This document shows, one piece after another, positions 58,576 to 64,000 of a DNA stretch of 64,000 nt. Positions within the stretch are counted from its first letter, which is position 1, and each line of letters starts with the position of its first letter. The notes below the pieces were generated by a model. That model made no database searches. It was not told where the DNA came from and saw only the letters and a list, made by a program, of their open reading frames with translations. This DNA comes from Pseudophaeobacter leonis (GTDB taxonomy: Bacteria; Pseudomonadota; Alphaproteobacteria; Rhodobacterales; Rhodobacteraceae), in NCBI RefSeq assembly GCF_002087335.1, contig NZ_MWVJ01000006.1, positions 62,001-126,000 of the forward strand. Direction: 5' to 3'. Both the position numbers and the translations under genes were made by a program.

Positions 58576-59495
58576 CCGCGCCTTTTTCCCGCCGCCGCTT
58601 TCTCAGCATTTCTGCCGCAAGTTTTGCCACTGGTCTTGGTGCTGGCCCCGCAATTGCCGACACGCCTCAAATGGCCCAGTTGCAGGCACGATGGCAGGGG
58701 CGCGCCATGGGGGCAGCCGCCCAGATGACGATTTTGGGCATGGACCAAACCCAGGCCGCACCGCTGTTCGCCCGGATAGAGGCAGAGCTTATGCGGCTTG
58801 AGGCCATCTTCAGCCTGTACCAACCTACCTCACAGCTGGTCCGCCTCAATGCCAGGGGTCATCTGAGCGCCCCCGCGCCGGAACTGCTGGATGTGCTCAG
58901 CCTCTCGGCCAGTTTGAACGCCGCCACGGACGGCGCGTTTGATCCAACCGTGCAGCCGCTCTGGCAGGCGCTGTCGCTTGGCACAGAACCCGTGATCACT
59001 GGCACCGCTGGCTGGAAACACCTGCGCTATGACAGCCAGGAGGTACGGTTTTTGCGCCCCAACATGGGCCTCACACTGAATGGGATTGCACAGGGCTATA
59101 TCACCGACCAGATCGCCGCCCTGCTCCGCGCCGAGGGGCTGAAAAACCTGCTGCTGGACATGGGCGAGATCGCCGCGCTTGGCCGTCGCCCAGACGGGCG
59201 TGGCTGGCAGGTTGGTGTCGTCTCTCCAGACACAAGATTGCAGTCAAAGCTGAGCCTTTCTGACCGCGCCCTGGCGACCTCTGCCGCTGCCGGAACTCTG
59301 GTTGGAGACGCCCAGAGCCATATCCTGAACCCGCATACGGGGCTTGGCGCTGCTGCCGGCCGCATGGTCTCGGTCAGTGCGCCAAAGGCTGCGCTGGCTG
59401 ATGGCCTGTCCACTGCTCTTTGTCTGTTGCCTGCCACGGCAGCGCCCTCGGTGATCCGCCAGTTTGCCGGGGCAAGGCTGGAATACCTGGTCTGA
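58572..59495 (+). CDS. nosX: NosX, FAD:protein FMN transferase (ApbE-like)
   Basis: NosX covalently attaches FMN to NosR. A Tat-type signal (PFSRRRFLSISAASFATG) is followed by an ApbE domain with NAATDGAFDPTVQPLW (metal/FAD site), GIAQGYITDQIAALL and LLLDMGEIAALG. Length is 307 residues. It is the last gene of nosCRZDFYLX; a short tandem repeat follows. Confidence 0.93.
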   Translation: MTAPFSRRRFLSISAASFATGLGAGPAIADTPQMAQLQARWQGRAMGAAAQMTILGMDQTQAAPLFARIEAELMRLEAIFSLYQPTSQLVRLNARGHLSAPAPELLDVLSLSASLNAATDGAFDPTVQPLWQALSLGTEPVITGTAGWKHLRYDSQEVRFLRPNMGLTLNGIAQGYITDQIAALLRAEGLKNLLLDMGEIAALGRRPDGRGWQVGVVSPDTRLQSKLSLSDRALATSAAAGTLVGDAQSHILNPHTGLGAAAGRMVSVSAPKAALADGLSTALCLLPATAAPSVIRQFAGARLEYLV

Positions 59496-59560
59496 TTGCA
59501 GGTCTCTGGTCTGTTTTTTGCAGCTTGCAGCCCGCTGCCTTTGTTCATGTCACAGGATCG

Positions 59561-59596
59561 CTCACAGGCAGGCTCACAGGCAGGCTCACAGGCAGG
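59561..59596. repeat. Three perfect 12-bp tandem repeats
   Basis: CTCACAGGCAGG is repeated three times without mismatch, between the convergent ends of nosX and the Ldh gene. Confidence 0.85.
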
Positions 59597-59601
59597 CTCG
59601 C

Positions 59602-60609
59602 TCAAAACAGGGCGCGCACTTTCTCCAGGGTGGCCGTATTCACCGCAACGCCGTCAACCGCTGCCCGGGCGCGGGCGCGAGCGCGGCCATCTCCGGGCAA
59701 ACGACTGCCCTCCTGCGCGCGCATTGTTCCTACCAGGGTTGAAAGGCGCGCGGCAAAGCTGTTGCCAGAGGTGGCGCCGGGGTCAATCGCGATGAAGAAC
59801 TGCCCGGTCCTGGGCGGGCCACCCACGGGGCCAGAAAAGGGGCTCGCCTCGGTGCCCAAAGAGGCCCCCGTCATGGCGGCGGCCATCATTTCAACCATCA
59901 GCGCAATGCCGACGCCTTTGTAGCCGCCCGAGGGCACCATAGAGCCTTTAAGCCCCAGGTCAGGATCGGTGGTCGGCTCTCCCTCGGCATCCAGCACCCA
60001 GCCAAGGGGCACCGGTTTGCCCTCGCGGGCGTGTTTCATCACCTCGCTTTTGGCAATGGTACTGGCGGATTGGTCAATCAGCACCAGTGCTTCGCCATCC
60101 GGGCCGGGTGCTGCGATCGAGATCGGGTTGGTGCCCAAAACCGGCACAGCCCCGCCCGAGGGTGCAATAGAGGCCGGCGCATTGGTGAACCCGATGCCCA
60201 TAAGACCCGCCTGCGCCAGACGCTGGGTATGCACGCCCAACACACCGCAATTATAGGAGTTCTTCCCCGCCAGAACCGCCACGCCCTGTTCGCGCGCCAA
60301 CGGGATCAGAGCCTCAAATCCCGCATCAATAGCCGCATGGGCAAAGCCCGTGGCGGCATCAACCGCAACGACGCCGGGTCGCGGCTGGCTCAGCACCGGC
60401 CTTGCCATGCCGTCGACCTTGCCGCAGGCGACATGACCCGCATAGATCGGCACATAGGCAAGCCCGTGCGAAGCGACTCCATCGGCCTCGGTCATCGCGG
60501 TTGCCACCGCCAAAGGCCGGGCGCTGTCGGGCGCGGTTCCAGCGGCCACCAGCGCCCGATAGGCGAGGTCTTCGTTGTCACGTAGGCTGAGGGTTTCAGT
60601 GGCGGTCAT
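59602..60609 (-). CDS. Ldh family oxidoreductase (malate/L-sulfolactate dehydrogenase type)
   Basis: This 335-residue NAD(P)-dependent dehydrogenase belongs to the non-Rossmann malate/lactate dehydrogenase family. Signatures are EADGVASHGLAYVPIYAGHV (catalytic His), VLGTNPISIAAPGPDG and GSMVPSGGYKGVGIALMVEM. The family includes sulfolactate, ureidoglycolate and cyclic-imine reductases; the substrate here is undecided. It lies downstream of the DUF3726 gene on the same strand, separated by tandem repeats. Confidence 0.85.
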   Translation of the reverse strand: MTATETLSLRDNEDLAYRALVAAGTAPDSARPLAVATAMTEADGVASHGLAYVPIYAGHVACGKVDGMARPVLSQPRPGVVAVDAATGFAHAAIDAGFEALIPLAREQGVAVLAGKNSYNCGVLGVHTQRLAQAGLMGIGFTNAPASIAPSGGAVPVLGTNPISIAAPGPDGEALVLIDQSASTIAKSEVMKHAREGKPVPLGWVLDAEGEPTTDPDLGLKGSMVPSGGYKGVGIALMVEMMAAAMTGASLGTEASPFSGPVGGPPRTGQFFIAIDPGATSGNSFAARLSTLVGTMRAQEGSRLPGDGRARARARAAVDGVAVNTATLEKVRALF

Positions 60610-60640
60610 CTGGGGATTTTCTCTTTTTTAGCAGGCAAAA

Positions 60641-60745
60641 ACAGGGGCGCGGGCGCGCCCAACAAGCAGAGGCGCGGGCGCCCCCAAAAATACAGAACCG
60701 CAGGCGCACCGCCTGTTTGCAGCAACCCGCCTGTTTGCATCAATC
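60641..60745. repeat. Two adjacent tandem repeats at the DUF3726 gene end
   Basis: Two imperfect 26-27 bp units (60641-60693) share GGCGCGGGCGC and CCCAA. Two 18-bp units (CGCCTGTTTGCAGCAACC and CGCCTGTTTGCATCAATC, 60710-60745) follow; the second includes the stop codon of the DUF3726 gene. Confidence 0.6.
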
Positions 60746-61387
60746 GGTGTCACTCAGGCCGGCACCGGCGCCCAGAAGACGTGAGCTTTCCGTGGCAGGC
60801 GCATAGGTCCGACGCGCAAAACCTTGCAGGCTTTGCCAGGCGACAGGATCCACCTCGGCCCGCAGCACCGGCGCGCGCGCGCCTCGCATCTCGGCCGCAG
60901 CGGCGCAATGCAACGCATCGGCATGGGGCGCCAGAATTGCCGCGCGCGCGCCCTGCACCGCGAGGCGCTGCCCGTCTGTGGTGAGGCACACCCCCTGCCA
61001 GGAGACTGCAACAGGCCCCCGCAGGCGCAGCGCAGCGCCAGCCGCAAACGGCACCAGCAAGAGCGGGAAGGACACATTTTCCATCGCGATCCTCTGGCCT
61101 GCCTGCATCCGCACCGCACAGTCGCTCATGGCGGCGCCGGCAATCAGCGGGCTCATCCGGCCGGCAGGGGCAGACCAGATCCCGCTCAGCGTCGCAGGCG
61201 AGAGATCAACCGCAGGCCAGCGGTCGTTCAGCGTCAGCAGCTCTGCCAGCATTTGCGCCCCCGGAAAACCAAAGGCCGACAGCCAGCGGGTGCTCTTGGC
61301 CACCTCTTCCGCAAGCCCCCAGGCCAGACCAGCACCGCGACCGGCGCGTTTGCTCATGGCCTCTATTTCGTTCAGCGAATAGCTCAC
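60740..61387 (-). CDS. DUF3726 domain protein
   Basis: This 215-residue protein opens with SYSLNEIEAMSKRAGRGAGL and GLAEEVAKSTRWL, the hallmark of DUF3726. Function is unknown. GTG at 61387 is chosen: it begins at the conserved N-terminus and is 4 nt after the upstream stop. The long open frame to 61948 is only a shadow of the neighbouring gene. Genes on both sides lie on the same strand, suggesting an operon. Confidence 0.75.
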   Translation of the reverse strand: MSYSLNEIEAMSKRAGRGAGLAWGLAEEVAKSTRWLSAFGFPGAQMLAELLTLNDRWPAVDLSPATLSGIWSAPAGRMSPLIAGAAMSDCAVRMQAGQRIAMENVSFPLLLVPFAAGAALRLRGPVAVSWQGVCLTTDGQRLAVQGARAAILAPHADALHCAAAAEMRGARAPVLRAEVDPVAWQSLQGFARRTYAPATESSRLLGAGAGLSDTD

Positions 61388-61391
61388 GCCC

Positions 61392-63152
61392 TCAGCACTC
61401 CCCCGCCTTTCCGGCAGTCTGCCCGACAGTCTGTCCGGCAGTTTGGCCGCTCTCTGCAAGCTCTGGATAAATCCAGAAATCTCCATCGCGGCTTGCGAGC
61501 TCCTCTGGGTAGGGCGCGTTGCCATACATACAGATCCGCACCCAGCGATCAGAGCGGGGGTCAAAATGCATCGCGCCAAAAAATGCCAGCTTGCAGCGCA
61601 GCATGTCGATGGGCTGCACATCCTGGGAAATGGTATTGTCGCGGATCTCGGCATAGGGGGCACGATTGGCGATCTGCGCCCGGCGCACCGAATGGCGGTG
61701 CTCGGGGTGGCGCAGCAGGAATTCGGCAATCGCCGTCTCATCTGGCCAATGCGCCAGCGCCGCAAAAAGCTGCGACGCATCGCGGCCCGGCGCCAGGGGC
61801 TGTTCGTATTCTTCGACAGGCTCTTCAAAGCGCTGACCCAGACGTGGCTCAAGCTTTTCCTCGGAGACATACCAGGCCCGCGCTGTATTGGCGGGGACGC
61901 TCCAGTCGATCCGAAGCGCCCCGCCCTAGATGTCCCACAACACGTCACGCAGGCAGGCCACGGTCATGGCACCGGCAATGCGAAAGGTGGCGGTATTGTC
62001 CGCCGGCAGTGTGTCAGCCAGATCATCGACCAGATCGCCATAGGGCTCCAGCAGCAAAGAGACCAGCCATTCCTGCCCCTCAACGCTCAGGGTTGCAGCC
62101 CCCCATTGATACAGGTCGTCCCAGGGCTGCACTACTGCCAGCCCCACGTCGCTGAGACGGGCTGTGATCCGGTCAATGTCCGCCTGCAGCGCCGCAAGCC
62201 GCTCTCGCTGGGCGGGATGGTCCGAGTGCCACTTGGCGACGGATATCCGGCTACGGGCATAAAGATCATGAAAGGTCGCGATCTCGGCCGCGCGGGCGGT
62301 TTGCACACCGCGCACCCGCTGCAATGCGATCTCGCGCGCCGCGACCCAATTGCTGAACAGCACCGGGTGGTTAAGCAGGAAAGGCGCCATGCCAAGCCCG
62401 GTGGAATTGCCGACCCCCAGGCGACGGGCAATTAGTGGACCAAGCCGTGCGGCCTGCCCGCCAGCAGCCCTGGCACGCCGATCCGCCATATGCTGCACCA
62501 GATCCCGCACAAAGGCGCGGGTCAGAAACACCGAGAGCATCTCGACCTGAAAGGGGGCTGCAAATTCCGCGCGCCCGGCGATCATCCCCCTATCTGCCGC
62601 CCCCAGTTTACCCGAGCCATAAACGGCCGTGGTGCGCATCAGATAGCCTACCGCCTCAATCTGTTGCAGATCCGGCTGCGATCCTGCAGCAAGACGCGAC
62701 ACCACATGTTCCCACAGCCGCACCGAGCGGTTGGCGCGCGACACCGACAGCTCTGAGCCGGTGACGCGGCCCGCCTCCTGCAAGGGGACATTCTGTGACA
62801 GACGGGCAATGTCGGCGGCAGTGGGAACACCGTCGAACAGGGCAAAGGTGCAGTCCCAGGCGGTGGCAATCACCCGGTCCGACCGCTGGTCTGCTGGCAG
62901 ATCATGGGCAAAGGCCACCAAGGAATAGCTGCGCTCTGGCCCATGCGCGCTATAAACTGCCTGGCCAACGCCATTGTCTGAAATGTCAAAAACAGGACAG
63001 TCAAAACGCCAGGCCTCGCGCTTCATCCGGCGGGTCAGAATACGCATGAAGGACAGGCGCGACTGGTGAAAGGAGCCAAGGCGGAACAGACGCATCACCA
63101 CTGCCGGATCACGCAGATCTGGCTTGATTGCATTGTCTTCGACTGCCGTCAT
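61392..63152 (-). CDS. Unrecognised cytoplasmic protein (in-frame amber stop)
   Basis: I do not recognise the family. ATG at 63152 (MTAVEDNAIKPDL) follows AGAGAG. The protein is Arg-rich without signal or membrane segments; blocks are FRLGSFHQSRLSFMRILTRR and NSTGLGMAPFLLNHPVLFSN. Codon 409 is TAG (61926-61928) after LRDVLWDI. The frame then stays open with coherent protein (RIDWSVPANTARAWYVSEEK, YAEIRDNTISQDVQPIDMLR) to 61392 and has no good start after the stop. I therefore read it as one 586-codon gene with a nonsense change. Its C-terminus ends in tetrapeptide repeats from 12-bp units. It lies between dipeptidase and DUF3726 genes. Confidence 0.6.
61411..61446. repeat. Three 12-bp repeats at the end of the unrecognised gene
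   Basis: The units are CCGGCAGTCTGC, CCGACAGTCTGT and CCGGCAGTTTGG, encoding GQTAGQTVGQTAG on the minus strand. Confidence 0.75.
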
Positions 63153-63235
63153 CCCGCTCTCTTGTTTTCAACTTTTCGGTTTCGCGCCACCGACCCGCCG
63201 CAGATTTTGTCCCGCCTGTGAGACCATGAGAGGCT

Positions 63236-64000
63236 CTATTGCTCGCTCGCTGCGCCAAAATTGTCCTGGAAAAAACGGTACCAGTTGCCGCCCATAATCC
63301 CAGAGATTTCTGCCTCGTTGAGGCCGGTGGCCTTCAGGCCCGTCTCGATATTGCCAAAATCGCGGTTGTCCGCGAACCAGCGCGGCATAGGTGGAAACCC
63401 CGGCGCGGCAGCAGAGCCCTCGCCGTAGTCGGGCTCTTTGCTTCCAGCGGCCAACCCGCATCCATTCAACAATGCTGTCGGGCTGATCCTGGCACAGATC
63501 ACTGCCAATCCCGAGGCTTTCGGCGCCGTATTTTTCAGCCGTGCGGGCAATCATGTCGCAAAAGCTCTGGAGAGAGCAGTCGGATTTGCCTTTGAGATGA
63601 TGCGGGTAGAGCGAAAACCCCAGCATGCCGCCGCCCGCAACCACGGCCTGAATGACGGCGTCTGTCTTGTTGCGCAGCGCCGGTGACCACTCAAAGGGGT
63701 TGGCATGGGTGATGGTGATGGGACGCTCGGAAATCTCCGCCGCCTCAATGGTTGAACGGTCGCCGGAATGGCTCATATCAATCACCAGACCAACCCGGTT
63801 CATCTCTTTGATCACCTGACGGCCCATGCGGGTGATGCCCGCGTCTTCGGCCTCGTAGCAGCCCGTCGCCAGCAGCGACTGGTTGTTATAGCTGAGCTGC
63901 ATGAACCGCGCGCCCAGTGTGTGCAGGATCTCGACCAGACCAATGTCGTCCTCAATCGGGCTGGGGTTTTGAAAACCAAAGAACACAGCGGTGCGGCCGG
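63236..64000 (-). CDS. Membrane dipeptidase (peptidase M19), 5' end outside window, frameshifted
   Basis: This is a zinc-dependent renal-dipeptidase-type enzyme. Visible blocks are GARFMQLSYNNQSLL, GLVIDMSHSGDRST (metal His), ITITHANPFEW (metal His) and GIGSDLCQDQPDSIVEWM. The frame breaks near 63443 (VGRW then SKEPDYGEGSAAAPGFPPMP), fitting one extra base, and the true C-terminus ends NWYRFFQDNFGAASEQ. The start lies beyond base 64000. It may head the operon containing the unrecognised, DUF3726 and Ldh genes. Confidence 0.88.

Noticed and set aside
59561-59596. CRISPR-like array
   Set aside because: The units are 12 bp and directly adjacent, without spacers, and no cas genes are near.
52686-61928. 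TAG read as an amino acid (recoded amber)
   Set aside because: TAG ends several intact genes here (the sulfotransferase, comM, nosZ and the M3 peptidase), so general reassignment is untenable.
61388-61948. N-terminal extension of the DUF3726 frame
   Set aside because: It overlaps a protein-like frame of the neighbouring gene, and DUF3726 homology begins at the GTG at 61387.

Overview
The window looks like a chromosomal segment of a marine alphaproteobacterium of the family Rhodobacteraceae (Roseobacter group). The DNA is GC-rich. The gene neighbourhoods are typical of that group: mreBCD-mrdA-rodA, rpoH-chaN, dut-moeB-coaBC, rsmI-yraN-gshB, a paaGIK/paaZ locus and a complete nosCRZDFYLX order. 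I see no prophage, insertion sequence, CRISPR array or rRNA operon. The single RNA gene is a CAT-anticodon tRNA at 43131-43207.

Layout. 0.2-3.7 kb: a secreted MORN-repeat protein, then leuA with an elaborate leader (leucine-rich leader peptide, interlocking helices, and a second small ORF abutting leuA). 3.8-6.1 kb: a TPR-sulfotransferase and rlmJ. 6.4-12.1 kb: the rod-shape/elongasome operon. 12.2-15.6 kb: a VOC protein, a 2-hydroxyacid dehydrogenase and an M3 oligopeptidase. 15.8-21 kb, minus strand: a small membrane protein, a membrane-anchored MoeB/ThiF protein, dut, coaBC, chaN and rpoH. 21.4-27.2 kb: cobU, a phosphatase, a GST-like protein, comM, gshB, yraN and rsmI. 27.3-35.6 kb: an LpoA-like lipoprotein, glnD, murJ, a rhomboid-fold protein lacking its catalytic residues, trpS and a second VOC protein. 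35.7-43 kb: phenylacetate catabolism (a TetR regulator, paaK, paaI and paaG divergent from paaZ, then a PaaX-type regulator and a hydrolase). 43.1-45.5 kb: the tRNA, a sugar kinase and nagA. 45.5-50 kb: an RND efflux pump and its adaptor. 50.4-59.5 kb: the nitrous oxide reductase cluster. 59.6-64 kb: an Ldh-type oxidoreductase, a DUF3726 protein, an unrecognised protein and a dipeptidase that runs off the window.

A caution for every user: at least sixteen single-base frame breaks and two in-frame amber codons interrupt otherwise well-conserved genes, including mreB, rodA, glnD (twice), comM, paaK, paaZ, nosR and nosZ. Some of these are essential or near-essential in relatives, insertions and deletions are mixed, and the breaks are spread evenly. 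Uncorrected sequencing or assembly errors are therefore the simplest explanation. Interrupted genes are given below as one feature spanning both parts, with the break position stated.

The most interesting non-gene structures are four. (1) The leuA leader carries four consecutive Leu codons and two perfect 10-bp helices that interlock as a pseudoknot or as alternatives, covering the start region of a small ORF coupled to leuA. (2) Two copies of a multi-hairpin intergenic element lie just downstream of genes at 15.8 and 32.9 kb. (3) Unrelated 10-18 bp tandem repeats recur at many gene ends and, as 12-bp units, inside coding regions. (4) The nos upstream region carries an NnrR-like site spaced correctly from a -10 element, next to a perfect 18-bp palindrome.
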